A stretch of 64,000 nucleotides of DNA, taken from Ulva prolifera. Lineage: Eukaryota > Chlorophyta > Ulvophyceae > Ulvales > Ulvaceae. Position 1 is the stretch's first letter. The number at the start of each line of letters is the position of its first letter. Below are positions 1-12,719 of this stretch, piece by piece. The notes under the pieces are model-generated. The model worked only from the letters and a program-made list of their open reading frames with translations, was not told the DNA's origin and searched no databases. The stretch lies in NCBI GenBank assembly GCA_023078555.1, contig CM041199.1:10899943-10963942 (forward strand), given 5' to 3'. A program made the position numbers and the translations under genes.

Positions 1-621
1 GCTGCTGACTCCCAGGAGTGGCGTGGGGCAAAAGTGCACACTTTTCACCAACCATGTGAATGGACTTGGTTGTAGCCACGCAACCCCCCGCGCATCAAAA
101 GGTACGTCGCCATGAACATTCCAAGATGTTGGAGGGTATGGGATGATTATCATTCATTGCATATTTGCTGCTGACTCCCGGGAGTGGCGTGGGGCAAAAG
201 TGCACACTTTTCACCAACCTTGTGAATGGACTTGGCTATAGACAAGCATACCCCCGCGCACCATAGGGAAGTTGCCAGAAACATCCTTTGATTCTGAAAG
301 ATCTAGGACGTCAAGTATGCATTGCACAGTTGTTGCTAACTCCTAGGAGTGGCGTGGAACAAAAGTGCACACTTTTCACCAACCATGTGAATGGACTTGG
401 TTGTAGCCACGCAACCCCCCGCGCAGCAAAAGGTACGTCGCCATCAACATTCCAAGATGTTGGGGGGTATGGGATGTCCATCATTCATTGCGTATTTTCT
501 GCAGACACCATGGAGTGGTGTGGTGCAAAAGTGCACACTTTCCACCAACCCATGTGAATGGACTTGGTTGTAGCCACGCAACCCCCCGCGCATCAAAAGG
601 TACGTCCCCATGGACATTCAA

Positions 622-2691
622 AGATGTTGGGGGGTATGGGATGTCCATCATCCATTGCGTATTTTCTGCAGACACCATGGAGTGGTGTGGTGCAAAAGTG
701 CACACTTTCCACCAACCCATGTGAATGGACTTGGTTGTAGCCACGCAACCCCCCGCGCATCAAAAGGTACGTCGCCATGAACATTCCAAGATGTTGTGGG
801 GTATGGGATGATTATCATTCATTGCATATTTGCTGCTGACTCCCAGGAGTGGCGTGGGGCAAAAGTGCACACTTTTCACCAACCTTGTGAATGGACTTGG
901 CTATAGACAAGCATACCCCCGCGCACCATAGGGAAGTTGCCAGAAACATCCTTTGATTCTGAAAGATCTAGGACGTCAAGTATGCATTGCACAGTTGTTG
1001 CTAACTCCTAGGAGTGGCGTGGAACAAAAGTGCACACTTTTCACCAACCATGTGAATGGACTTGGTTGTAGCCACGCAACCCCCCGCGCAGCAAAAGGTA
1101 CGTCGCCATCAACATTCCAAGATTTTGGGGGGTATGGGATGTCCATCATTCATTGCGTATTTTCTGCAGACACCATGGCGTGGTGTGGTGCAAAAGTGCA
1201 CATTTTCCACCAACCCATGTGAATGGACTTGGTTGTACCCACGCACCCCCTGCGCATCAAAAGGTACGTCGCCATCAACATTCCAAGATGTCGGGGGGTA
1301 TGGGATGTCCATCATTCATTGCGTATTTTCTGCAGACACCATGGAGTGGTGTGGTGCAAAAGTGCACACTTTCCACCAACCCATGTGAATGGACTTGGTT
1401 GTAGCCACGCAACCCCCCGCGCATCAAAAGGTACGTCCCCATGAACATTCAAAGATGTTGGGGGGTATGGGATGTCCATCATTCATTGCGTATTTTCTGC
1501 AGACACCATGGAGTGGTGTGGTGCAAAAGTGCACACTTTCCACCAACCCATGTGAATGGACTTGGTTGTAGCCACGCAACCCCCCGCGCATCAAAAGGTA
1601 CGTCCCCATGAACATTCCAAGATGTTGGGGGGTATGGGATGTCCATCATCCATTGCGTATTTTCTGCAGACACCATGGAGTGGTGTGGTGCAAAAGTGCA
1701 CACTTTCCACCAACCCATGTGAATGGACTTGGTTGTAGCCACGCAACCCCCCGCGCATCAAAAGGTACGTCGCCATGAACATTCCAAGATGTTGTGGGGT
1801 ATGGGATGATTATCATTCATTGCATATTTGCTGCTGACTCCCAGGAGTGGCGTGGGGCAAAAGTGCACACTTTTCACCAACCTTGTGAATGGACTTGGCT
1901 ATAGACAAGCATACCCCCGCGCACCATAGGGAAGTTGCCAGAAACATCCTTTGATTCTGAAAGATCTAGGACGTCAAGTATGCATTGCACAGTTGTTGCT
2001 AACTCCTAGGAGTGGCGTGGAACAAAAGTGCACACTTTTCACCAACCATGTGAATGGACTTGGTTGTAGCCACGCAACCCCCCGCGCAGCAAAAGGTACG
2101 TCGCCATCAACATTCCAAGATTTTGGGGGGTATGGGATGTCCATCATTCATTGCGTATTTTCTGCAGACACCATGGCGTGGTGTGGTGCAAAAGTGCACA
2201 TTTTCCACCAACCCATGTGAATGGACTTGGTTGTACCCACGCACCCCCTGCGCATCAAAAGGTACGTCGCCATCAACATTCCAAGATGTTGGGGGGTATG
2301 GGATGTCCATCATTCATTGCGTATTTTCTGCAGACACCATGGAGTGGTGTGGTGCAAAAGTGCACACTTTCCACCAACCCATGTGAATGGACTTGGTTGT
2401 AGCCACGCAACCCCCCGCGCATCAAAAGGTACGTCCCCATGAACATTCAAAGATGTTGGGGGGTATGGGATGTCCATCATTCATTGCGTATTTTCTGCAG
2501 ACACCATGGAGTGGTGTGGTGCAAAAGTGCACACTTTCCACCAACCCATGTGAATGGACTTGGTTGTAGCCACGCAACCCCCCGCGCATCAAAAGGTACG
2601 TCCCCATGAACATTCCAAGATGTTGGGGGGTATGGGATGTCCATCATCCATTGCGTATTTTCTGCAGACACCATGGAGTGGTGTGGTGCAA
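622..2691 (+). repeat. 998-bp HOR (6-mer), tandem duplication
   Basis: The stretch from about 622 to 1693 matches about 1620 to 2691 at an offset of 998 bp. Shared landmarks include the unusual GTTGTGGGG tract of the B unit (near 793 and 1791), the GATTTTGG A unit and the ACCCACGCACCCCCTGCGC unit. One difference seen is GATGTCGG at about 1288 against GATGTTGG in the second copy. The match ends near 2692, where the second copy turns to AATGCACAC. Confidence 0.85.
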
Positions 2692-3050
2692 AAATGCACA
2701 CTTTCCACCAACCCATGTGAATGGACTTGGTTGTAGCCACGCAACCACCCGCGCAGCAAAAGGTACGTTGCCATCAACATTCCAAGATGTTGGGGGGTAT
2801 GGGATGTCCATCATTCATTGCGTATTTTCTGCAGACACCATGGCGTGGTGTGGTGCAAAAGTGTACACTTTCCACCAACCCATGTGAATGGACTTGGTTG
2901 TAGCCACGCAACCCCCCGCGCATCAAAAGGTACATCGCCATCAACATTCCAAGATGTTGGGGGGTATGGGATGTCCATCATTCATTGCGTATTTTCTGCA
3001 GACACCATGGAGTGGTGTGGTGCAAAAGTGCACACTTTCCACCAACCCAT

Positions 3051-3216
3051 GTGAATGGACTTGGTTGTAGCCACGCAACCCCCCGCGCATCAAAAGGTAC
3101 GTCGCCATGAACATTCCAAGATGTTGGGGGGTATGGGATGATTATCATTCATTGCATATTTGCTGCTGACTCCCAGGAGTGGCGTGGGGCAAAAGTGCAC
3201 ACTTTTCACCAACCAT
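3051..3216 (+). repeat. Type B monomer, representative (166 bp)
   Basis: The first half is like A. From GGGATGATTATCATTC onward it differs: CATATTTGCTGCTGACTCCCAGG, GTGGCGTGGGGC, then AAAAGTGCACACTTTTC and ACCAACCAT. B units occur singly or in pairs directly before C units. In a pair, the second B usually has GGAGGG where the first has an unbroken or TAGGGGG tract. Sub-variants include CCCGGG for CCCAGG and GGGCC with TTCTCC near the 3' end (22,800; 28,960; 32,630; 35,460; 47,100; 51,590). Confidence 0.95.
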
Positions 3217-3382
3217 GTGAATGGACTTGGTTGTAGCCACGCAACCCCCCGCGCATCAAAAGGTACGTCGCCATGAACATTCCAAGATGTTGGAGGGTAT
3301 GGGATGATTATCATTCATTGCATATTTGCTGCTGACTCCCGGGAGTGGCGTGGGGCAAAAGTGCACACTTTTCACCAACCTT

Positions 3383-3547
3383 GTGAATGGACTTGGCTAT
3401 AGACAAGCATACCCCCGCGCACCATAGGGAAGTTGCCAGAAACATCCTTTGATTCTGAAAGATCTAGGACGTCAAGTATGCATTGCACAGTTGTTGCTAA
3501 CTCCTAGGAGTGGCGTGGAACAAAAGTGCACACTTTTCACCAACCAT
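3383..3547 (+). repeat. Type C monomer, representative (165 bp), the HOR punctuation unit
   Basis: This is the most diverged unit. Ends match B (GTGAATGGACTTGG and GTGCACACTTTTCACC), but the centre reads CTATAGACAAGC, CACCATAGGGAAG, GATTCTGAAAGATCTAGG, TGCATTGCACAG and GCTAACTCCTAGG. It is still alignable with B along its length, so it is an old paralogous monomer rather than an insertion. It lacks the GGTACGT and CTGCAG landmarks of A. Fifty-three copies were located. Local variants: ATTTCACAG with CTTCCAGG (18424, 19585, 20248, 21244, 21575, 39210, 39873) and CTCCCAAG (57005, 57503, 59496, 63153). Confidence 0.95.
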
Positions 3548-3714
3548 GTGAATGGACTTGGTTGTAGCCACGCAACCCCCCGCGCAGCAAAAGGTACGTC
3601 GCCATCAACATTCCAAGATGTTGGGGGGTATGGGATGTCCATCATTCATTGCGTATTTTCTGCAGACACCATGGAGTGGTGTGGTGCAAAAGTGCACACT
3701 TTCCACCAACCCAT
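3548..3714 (+). repeat. Type A monomer, representative (167 bp)
   Basis: This is the commonest unit. Landmarks in order: GTGAATGGACTTGG, TTGTAGCCACGC, a C6 tract, AAAAGGTACGTCGCC, a G6 tract, GGGATGTCCATC, TATTTTCTGCAG, ACACCATGG, TGGTGTGGTGC, AAAAGTGCACACTTTCC and ACCAACCCAT. Frequent sub-variants include GTACCCACGCACCCCCTGCGC (166 bp, one base shorter), a G5 tract (one base shorter), GCGTGG for GAGTGG after CCAT, GTGTACAC for GTGCACAC, AATGCACAC, and GTCCCCATG, GTCGACATG or GTTGCCATC after GGTAC. Confidence 0.95.
3666..3708 (+). other. Two adjacent dyad symmetries in a type A monomer (representative)
   Basis: First dyad: ACACCA (3666-3671) and TGGTGT (3677-3682), separated by 5 bp. Second dyad: AAAGTG (3689-3694) and CACTTT (3697-3702) around a CA centre, flanked after a small 2x1 mismatch by TGGTG (3682-3686) and CACCA (3704-3708). 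In B and C units the inner arms become AAAAGTG and CACTTTT, a perfect 7-bp pair. In A units with GTGTAC the inner 14 bp form a perfect palindrome. Short dyads are a reported feature of centromeric satellites lacking CENP-B boxes. A role here is inference. Confidence 0.6.
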
Positions 3715-6700
3715 GTGAATGGACTTGGTTGTAGCCACGCAACCCCCCGCGCATCAAAAGGTACGTCCCCATGAACATTCAAAGATGTTGGGGGGTATGG
3801 GATGTCCATCATCCATTGCGTATTTTCTGCAGACACCATGGAGTGGTGTGGTGCAAAAGTGCACACTTTCCACCAACCCATGTGAATGGACTTGGTTGTA
3901 GCCACGCAACCCCCCGCGCATCAAAAGGTACGTCGCCATGAACATTCCAAGATGTTGGGGGGTATGGGATGATTATCATTCATTGCATATTTGCTGCTGA
4001 CTCCCAGGAGTGGCGTGGGGCAAAAGTGCACACTTTCCACCAACCCATGTGAATGGACTTGGTTGTAGCCACGCAACCCCCCGCGCATCAAAAGGTACGT
4101 CCCCATGAACATTCCAAGATGTTGGGGGGTATGGGATGTCCATCATCCATTGCGTATTTTCTGCAGACACCATGGAGTGGTGTGGTGCAAAAGTGCACAC
4201 TTTCCACCAACCCATGTGAATGGACTTGGTTGTAGCCACGCAACCCCCCGCGCATCAAAAGGTACGTCGACATGAACATTCCAAGATGTTGGGGGGTATG
4301 GGATGTCCATCATTCATTGCGTATTTTCTGCAGACACCATGGCGTGGTGTGGTGCAAAAGTGCACACTTTCCACCAACCCATGTGAATGCACTTGGTTGT
4401 AGCCACGCAACCCCCCGCGCATCAAAAGGTACGTCGCCATGAACATTCAAAGATGTTGGGGGGTATGGGATGTCCATCATTCATTGCGTATTTTCTGCAG
4501 ACACCATGGCGTGGTGTGGTGCAAAAATGCACACTTTCCACCAACCCATGTGAATGGACTTGGTTGTAGCCACGCAACCCCCCGCGCATCAAAAGGTACG
4601 TCGCCATGAACATTCAAAGATGTTGGGGGGTATGAGATGTCCATCATTCATTGCGTATTTTCTGCAGACACCATGGAGTGGTGTGGTGCAAAAATGCACA
4701 CTTTCCACCAACCCATGTGAATGGACTTGGTTGTAGCCACGCAACCACCCGCGCAGCAAAAGGTACGTTGCCATCAACATTCCAAGATGTTGGGGGGTAT
4801 GGGATGTCCATCATTCATTGCGTATTTTCTGCAGACACCATGGCGTGGTGTGGTGCAAAAGTGTACACTTTCCACCAACCCATGTGAATGGACTTGGTTG
4901 TAGCCACGCAACCCCCCGCGCATCAAAAGGTACATCGCCATCAACATTCCAAGATGTTGGGGGGTATGGGATGTCCATCATTCATTGCGTATTTTCTGCA
5001 GACACCATGGAGTGGTGTGGTGCAAAAGTGCACACTTTCCACCAACCCATGTGAATGGACTTGGTTGTAGCCACGCAACCCCCCGCGCATCAAAAGGTAC
5101 GTCGCCATGAACATTCCAAGATGTTGGGGGGTATGGGATGATTATCATTCATTGCATATTTGCTGCTGACTCCCAGGAGTGGCGTGGGGCAAAAGTGCAC
5201 ACTTTTCACCAACCATGTGAATGGACTTGGTTGTAGCCACGCAACCCCCCGCGCATCAAAAGGTACGTCGCCATGAACATTCCAAGATGTTGGAGGGTAT
5301 GGGATGATTATCATTCATTGCATATTTGCTGCTGACTCCCGGGAGTGGCGTGGGGCAAAAGTGCACACTTTTCACCAACCTTGTGAATGGACTTGGCTAT
5401 AGACAAGCATACCCCCGCGCACCATAGGGAAGTTGCCAGAAACATCCTTTGATTCTGAAAGATCTAGGACGTCAAGTATGCATTGCACAGTTGTTGCTAA
5501 CTCCTAGGAGTGGCGTGGAACAAAAGTGCACACTTTTCACCAACCATGTGAATGGACTTGGTTGTAGCCACGCAACCCCCCGCGCAGCAAAAGGTACGTC
5601 GCCATCAACATTCCAAGATGTTGGAGGGTATGGGATGATTATCATTCATTGCATATTTGCTGCTGACTCCCGGGAGTGGCGTGGGGCAAAAGTGCACACT
5701 TTTCACCAACCTTGTGAATGGACTTGGCTATAGACAAGCATACCCCCGCGCACCATAGGGAAGTTGCCAGAAACATCCTTTGATTCTGAAAGATCTAGGA
5801 CGTCAAGTATGCATTGCACAGTTGTTGCTAACTCCTAGGAGTGGCGTGGAACAAAAGTGCACACTTTTCACCAACCATGTGAATGGACTTGGTTGTAGCC
5901 ACGCAACCCCCCGCGCAGCAAAAGGTACGTCGCCATCAACATTCCAAGATGTTGGGGGGTATGGGATGTCCATCATTCATTGCGTATTTTCTGCAGACAC
6001 CATGGAGTGGTGTGGTGCAAAAGTGCACACTTTCCACCAACCCATGTGAATGGACTTGGTTGTAGCCACGCAACCCCCCGCGCATCAAAAGGTACGTCCC
6101 CATGAACATTCAAAGATGTTGGGGGGTATGGGATGTCCATCATCCATTGCGTATTTTCTGCAGACACCATGGAGTGGTGTGGTGCAAAAGTGCACACTTT
6201 CCACCAACCCATGTGAATGGACTTGGTTGTAGCCACGCAACCCCCCGCGCATCAAAAGGTACGTCGCCATGAACATTCCAAGATGTTGGGGGGTATGGGA
6301 TGATTATCATTCATTGCATATTTGCTGCTGACTCCCAGGAGTGGCGTGGGGCAAAAGTGCACACTTTCCACCAACCCATGTGAATGGACTTGGTTGTAGC
6401 CACGCAACCCCCCGCGCATCAAAAGGTACGTCCCCATGAACATTCCAAGATGTTGGGGGGTATGGGATGTCCATCATCCATTGCGTATTTTCTGCAGACA
6501 CCATGGAGTGGTGTGGTGCAAAAGTGCACACTTTCCACCAACCCATGTGAATGGACTTGGTTGTAGCCACGCAACCCCCCGCGCATCAAAAGGTACGTCG
6601 ACATGAACATTCCAAGATGTTGGGGGGTATGGGATGTCCATCATTCATTGCGTATTTTCTGCAGACACCATGGCGTGGTGTGGTGCAAAAGTGCACACTT

Positions 6701-7779
6701 TCCACCAACCCATGTGAATGCACTTGGTTGTAGCCACGCAACCCCCCGCGCATCAAAAGGTACGTCGCCATGAACATTCAAAGATGTTGGGGGGTATGGG
6801 ATGTCCATCATTCATTGCGTATTTTCTGCAGACACCATGGCGTGGTGTGGTGCAAAAATGCACACTTTCCACCAACCCATGTGAATGGACTTGGTTGTAG
6901 CCACGCAACCCCCCGCGCATCAAAAGGTACGTCGCCATGAACATTCAAAGATGTTGGGGGGTATGAGATGTCCATCATTCATTGCGTATTTTCTGCAGAC
7001 ACCATGGAGTGGTGTGGTGCAAAAATGCACACTTTCCACCAACCCATGTGAATGGACTTGGTTGTAGCCACGCAACCACCCGCGCAGCAAAAGGTACGTT
7101 GCCATCAACATTCCAAGATGTTGGGGGGTATGGGATGTCCATCATTCATTGCGTATTTTCTGCAGACACCATGGCGTGGTGTGGTGCAAAAGTGTACACT
7201 TTCCACCAACCCATGTGAATGGACTTGGTTGTAGCCACGCAACCCCCCGCGCATCAAAAGGTACATCGCCATCAACATTCCAAGATGTTGGGGGGTATGG
7301 GATGTCCATCATTCATTGCGTATTTTCTGCAGACACCATGGAGTGGTGTGGTGCAAAAGTGCACACTTTCCACCAACCCATGTGAATGGACTTGGTTGTA
7401 GCCACGCAACCCCCCGCGCATCAAAAGGTACGTCGCCATGAACATTCCAAGATGTTGGGGGGTATGGGATGATTATCATTCATTGCATATTTGCTGCTGA
7501 CTCCCAGGAGTGGCGTGGGGCAAAAGTGCACACTTTTCACCAACCATGTGAATGGACTTGGTTGTAGCCACGCAACCCCCCGCGCATCAAAAGGTACGTC
7601 GCCATGAACATTCCAAGATGTTGGAGGGTATGGGATGATTATCATTCATTGCATATTTGCTGCTGACTCCCGGGAGTGGCGTGGGGCAAAAGTGCACACT
7701 TTTCACCAACCTTGTGAATGGACTTGGCTATAGACAAGCATACCCCCGCGCACCATAGGGAAGTTGCCAGAAACATCCT

Positions 7780-8441
7780 TTGATTCTGAAAGATCTAGGA
7801 CGTCAAGTATGCATTGCACAGTTGTTGCTAACTCCTAGGAGTGGCGTGGAACAAAAGTGCACACTTTTCACCAACCATGTGAATGGACTTGGTTGTAGCC
7901 ACGCAACCCCCCGCGCAGCAAAAGGTACGTCGCCATCAACATTCCAAGATGTTGGAGGGTATGGGATGATTATCATTCATTGCATATTTGCTGCTGACTC
8001 CCGGGAGTGGCGTGGGGCAAAAGTGCACACTTTTCACCAACCTTGTGAATGGACTTGGCTATAGACAAGCATACCCCCGCGCACCATAGGGAAGTTGCCA
8101 GAAACATCCTTTGATTCTGAAAGATCTAGGACGTCAAGTATGCATTGCACAGTTGTTGCTAACTCCTAGGAGTGGCGTGGAACAAAAGTGCACACTTTTC
8201 ACCAACCATGTGAATGGACTTGGTTGTAGCCACGCAACCCCCCGCGCAGCAAAAGGTACGTCGCCATCAACATTCCAAGATGTTGGAGGGTATGGGATGA
8301 TTATCATTCATTGCATATTTGCTGCTGACTCCCGGGAGTGGCGTGGGGCAAAAGTGCACACTTTTCACCAACCTTGTGAATGGACTTGGCTATAGACAAG
8401 CATACCCCCGCGCACCATAGGGAAGTTGCCAGAAACATCCT
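7780..8441 (+). repeat. 331-bp C-B dimer, tandem copies
   Basis: Units 7780-8110 and 8111-8441 are each one C plus one B-like monomer (with GCAGCAAAAGG, CATCAACATT and GGAGGG) and look identical. The same dimer occurs at 5449-5779. This is the shortest HOR in the window. Confidence 0.9.
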
Positions 8442-9411
8442 TTGATTCTGAAAGATCTAGGACGTCAAGTATGCATTGCACAGTTGTTGCTAACTCCTAG
8501 GAGTGGCGTGGAACAAAAGTGCACACTTTTCACCAACCATGTGAATGGACTTGGTTGTAGCCACGCAACCCCCCGCGCAGCAAAAGGTACGTCGCCATCA
8601 ACATTCCAAGATGTTGGGGGGTATGGGATGTCCATCATTCATTGCGTATTTTCTGCAGACACCATGGAGTGGTGTGGTGCAAAAGTGCACACTTTCCACC
8701 AACCCATGTGAATGGACTTGGTTGTAGCCACGCAACCCCCCGCGCATCAAAAGGTACGTCGCCATGAACATTCCAAGATGTTGGAGGGTATGGGATGATT
8801 ATCATTCATTGCATATTTGCTGCTGACTCCCGGGAGTGGCGTGGGGCAAAAGTGCACACTTTTCACCAACCTTGTGAATGGACTTGGCTATAGACAAGCA
8901 TACCCCCGCGCACCATAGGGAAGTTGCCAGAAACATCCTTTGATTCTGAAAGATCTAGGACGTCAAGTATGCATTGCACAGTTGTTGCTAACTCCTAGGA
9001 GTGGCGTGGAACAAAAGTGCACACTTTTCACCAACCATGTGAATGGACTTGGTTGTAGCCACGCAACCCCCCGCGCAGCAAAAGGTACGTCGCCATCAAC
9101 ATTCCAAGATGTTGGGGGGTATGGGATGTCCATCATTCATTGCGTATTTTCTGCAGACACCATGGAGTGGTGTGGTGCAAAAGTGCACACTTTCCACCAA
9201 CCCATGTGAATGGACTTGGTTGTAGCCACGCAACCCCCCGCGCATCAAAAGGTACGTCCCCATGAACATTCAAAGATGTTGGGGGGTATGGGATGTCCAT
9301 CATCCATTGCGTATTTTCTGCAGACACCATGGAGTGGTGTGGTGCAAAAGTGCACACTTTCCACCAACCCATGTGTATGGACTTGGTTGTAGCCACGCAA
9401 CCCCCCGCGCA

Positions 9412-11390
9412 TCAAAAGGTACGTCGCCATGAACATTCCAAGATGTTGGGGGGTATGGGATGATTATCATTCATTGCATATTTGCTGCTGACTCCCAGGA
9501 GTGGCGTGGGGCAAAAGTGCACACTTTTCACCAACCATGTGAATGGACTTGGTTGTAGCCACGCAACCCCCCGCGCATCAAAAGGTACGTCGCCATGAAC
9601 ATTCCAAGATGTTGGAGGGTATGGGATGATTATCATTCATTGCATATTTGCTGCTGACTCCCAGGAGTGGCGTGGGGCAAAAGTGCACACTTTTCACCAA
9701 CCTTGTGAATGGACTTGGCTATAGACAAGCATACCCCCGCGCACCATAGGGAAGTTGCCAGAAACATCCTTTGATTCTGAAAGATCTAGGACGTCAAGTA
9801 TGCATTGCACAGTTGTTGCTAACTCCCAGGAGTGGCGTGGAACAAAAGTGCACACTTTTCACCAACCATGTGAATGGACTCGGTTGTAGCCACGCAACCC
9901 CCCGCGGAGCAAAAGGTACGTCGCCATCAACATTCCAAGATGTTGGGGGGTATGGGATGTCCATCATTCATTGCGTATTTTCTGCAGACACCATGGAGTG
10001 GTGTGGTGCAAAAGTGCACACTTTCCACCAACCCATGTGAATGGACTTGGTTGTAGCCACGCAACCCCCCGCGCATCAAAAGGTACGTCCCCATGAACAT
10101 TCAAAGATGTTTGGGGGTATGGGATGTCCATCATTCATTGCGTATTTTCTGCAGACACCATGGCGTGGTGTGGTGCAAAAATGCACACTTTCCACCAACC
10201 CATGTGAATGGACTTGGTTGTAGCCACGCAACCCCCCGCGCATCAAAAGGTACGTCGCCATGAACATTCAAAGATGTTGGGGGGTATGAGATGTCCATCA
10301 TTCATTGCGTATTTTCTGCAGACACCATGGAGTGGTGTGGTGCAAAAATGCACACTTTCCACCAACCCATGTGAATGGACTTGGTTGTAGCCACGCAACC
10401 CCCCGCGCATCAAAAGGTACGTCGCCATGAACATTCCAAGATGTTGGGGGGTATGGGATGATTATCATTCATTGCATATTTGCTGCTGACTCCCAGGAGT
10501 GGCGTGGGGCAAAAGTGCACACTTTTCACCAACCATGTGAATGGACTTGGTTGTAGCCACGCAACCCCCCGCGCATCAAAAGGTACGTCGCCATGAACAT
10601 TCCAAGATGTTGGAGGGTATGGGATGATTATCATTCATTGCATATTTGCTGCTGACTCCCAGGAGTGGCGTGGGGCAAAAGTGCACACTTTTCACCAACC
10701 TTGTGAATGGACTTGGCTATAGACAAGCATACCCCCGCGCACCATAGGGAAGTTGCCAGAAACATCCTTTGATTCTGAAAGATCTAGGACGTCAAGTATG
10801 CATTGCACAGTTGTTGCTAACTCCCAGGAGTGGCGTGGAACAAAAGTGCACACTTTTCACCAACCATGTGAATGGACTCGGTTGTAGCCACGCAACCCCC
10901 CGCGGAGCAAAAGGTACGTCGCCATCAACATTCCAAGATGTTGGGGGGTATGGGATGTCCATCATTCATTGCGTATTTTCTGCAGACACCATGGAGTGGT
11001 GTGGTGCAAAAGTGCACACTTTCCACCAACCCATGTGAATGGACTTGGTTGTAGCCACGCAACCCCCCGCGCATCAAAAGGTACGTCCCCATGAACATTC
11101 AAAGATGTTGGGGGGTATGGGATGTCCATCATTCATTGCGTATTTTCTGCAGACACCATGGCGTGGTGTGGTGCAAAAATGCACACTTTCCACCAACCCA
11201 TGTGAATGGACTTGGTTGTAGCCACGCAACCCCCCGCGCATCAAAAGGTACGTCGCCATGAACATTCAAAGATGTTGGGGGGTATGAGATGTCCATCATT
11301 CATTGCGTATTTTCTGCAGACACCATGGAGTGGTGTGGTGCAAAAATGCACACTTTCCACCAACCCATGTGAATGGACTTGGTTGTAGCC
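9412..11390 (+). repeat. 998-bp HOR (6-mer), tandem duplication
   Basis: About 9412-10392 matches 10410-11390 at an offset of 998. Private markers shared by both are GACTCGGTTG with CGCGGAGC (near 9887 and 10885) and CTCCCAGG in the C unit. One difference is GTTTGGGGG at about 10109 against GTTGGGGGG at about 11107. After 11390 the second copy continues into A units rather than a B pair. Confidence 0.85.
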
Positions 11391-12719
11391 ACGCAACCAC
11401 CCGCGCAGCAAAAGGTACGTTGCCATCAACATTCCAAGATGTTGGGGGGTATGGGATGTCCATCATTCATTGCGTATTTTCTGCAGACACCATGGAGTGG
11501 TGTGGTGCAAAAGTGCACACTTTCCACCAACCAATGTGAATGGACTTGGTTGTAGCCACGCAACCCCCCGCGCAGCAAAAGGTACGTTGCCATCAACATT
11601 CCAAGATGTTGGGGGGTATGGGATGTCCATCATTCATTGCGTATTTTCTGCAGACACCATGGAGTGGTGTGGTGCAAAAATGCACACTTTCCACCAACCA
11701 ATGTGAATGGACTTGGTTGTAGCCACGCAACCCCCCGCGCATCAAAAGGTACGTCGCCATGAACATTCAAAGATGTTGGGGGGTATGAGATGTCCATCAT
11801 TCATTGCGTATTTTCTGCAGACACCATGGAGTGGTGTGGTGCAAAAATGCACACTTTCCACCAACCCATGTGAATGGACTTGGTTGTAGCCACGCAACCC
11901 CCCGCGCAGCAAAAGGTACGTCGCCATCAACATTCCAAGATTTTGGGGGGTATGGGATGTCCATCATCCATTGCGTATTTTCTGCAGACACCATGGAGTG
12001 GTGTGGTGCAAAAGTGCACACTTTCCACCAACCCATGTGAATGGACTTGGTTGTAGCCACGCAACCCCCCGCGCAGCAAAAGGTACGTCGCCATCAACAT
12101 TCCAAGATTTTGGGGGGTATGGGATGTCCATCATTCATTGCGTATTTTCTGCAGACACCATGGCGTGGTGTGGTGCAAAAGTGCACACTTTCCACCAACC
12201 CATGTGAATGCACTTGGTTGTAGCCACGCAACCCCCCGCGCATCAAAAGGTACGTCGCCATGAACATTCAAAGATGTTGGGGGGTATGAGATGTCCATCA
12301 TTCATTGCGTATTTTCTGCAGACACCATGGAGTGGTGTGGTGCAAAAATGCACACTTCCCACCAACCCATGTGAATGGACTTGGTTGTAGCCACGCAACC
12401 CCCCGCGCAGCAAAAGGTACGTTGCCATCAACATTCCAAGATGTTGGGGGGTATGGGATGTCCATCATTCATTGCGTATTTTCTGCAGACACCATGGCGT
12501 GGTGTGGTGCAAAAGTGTACACTTTCCACCAACCCATGTGAATGGACTTGGTTGTAGCCACGCAACCCCCCGCGCATCAAAAGGTACATCGCCATCAACA
12601 TTCCAAGATGTTGGGGGGTATGGGATGTCCATCATTCATTGCGTATTTTCTGCAGACACCATGGCTTGGTGTGGTGCAAAAGTGCACACTTTCCACCAAC
12701 CCATGTGAATGGACTTGGT

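Larger units (their letters stand above)
3449..8110 (+). repeat. 2331-bp HOR (14-mer), two adjacent near-identical copies
   Basis: Positions 3449-5779 and 5780-8110 carry the same series of monomers with the same private variants at an offset of 2331. Examples are ATGCACTTGG at about 4388 and 6719, GTATGAGATG at about 4630 and 6961, and ACCACCCGCGC at about 4745 and 7076. I saw no difference between the copies on reading. A partial third copy precedes them: about 2692-3448 matches 4692-5448 at an offset of 2000. Such identity implies a very recent duplication, or a collapse or expansion error in assembly. Confidence 0.88.

Noticed and set aside
3383-3547. C unit as a separate inserted element
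   Set aside because: It keeps monomer length, phase and end sequences, and it aligns with B throughout, so it is a diverged monomer.
3548-3714. CENP-B box in the monomer
   Set aside because: No TTCG followed at the right spacing by CGGG occurs in the A, B, C or D consensus on either strand by reading.
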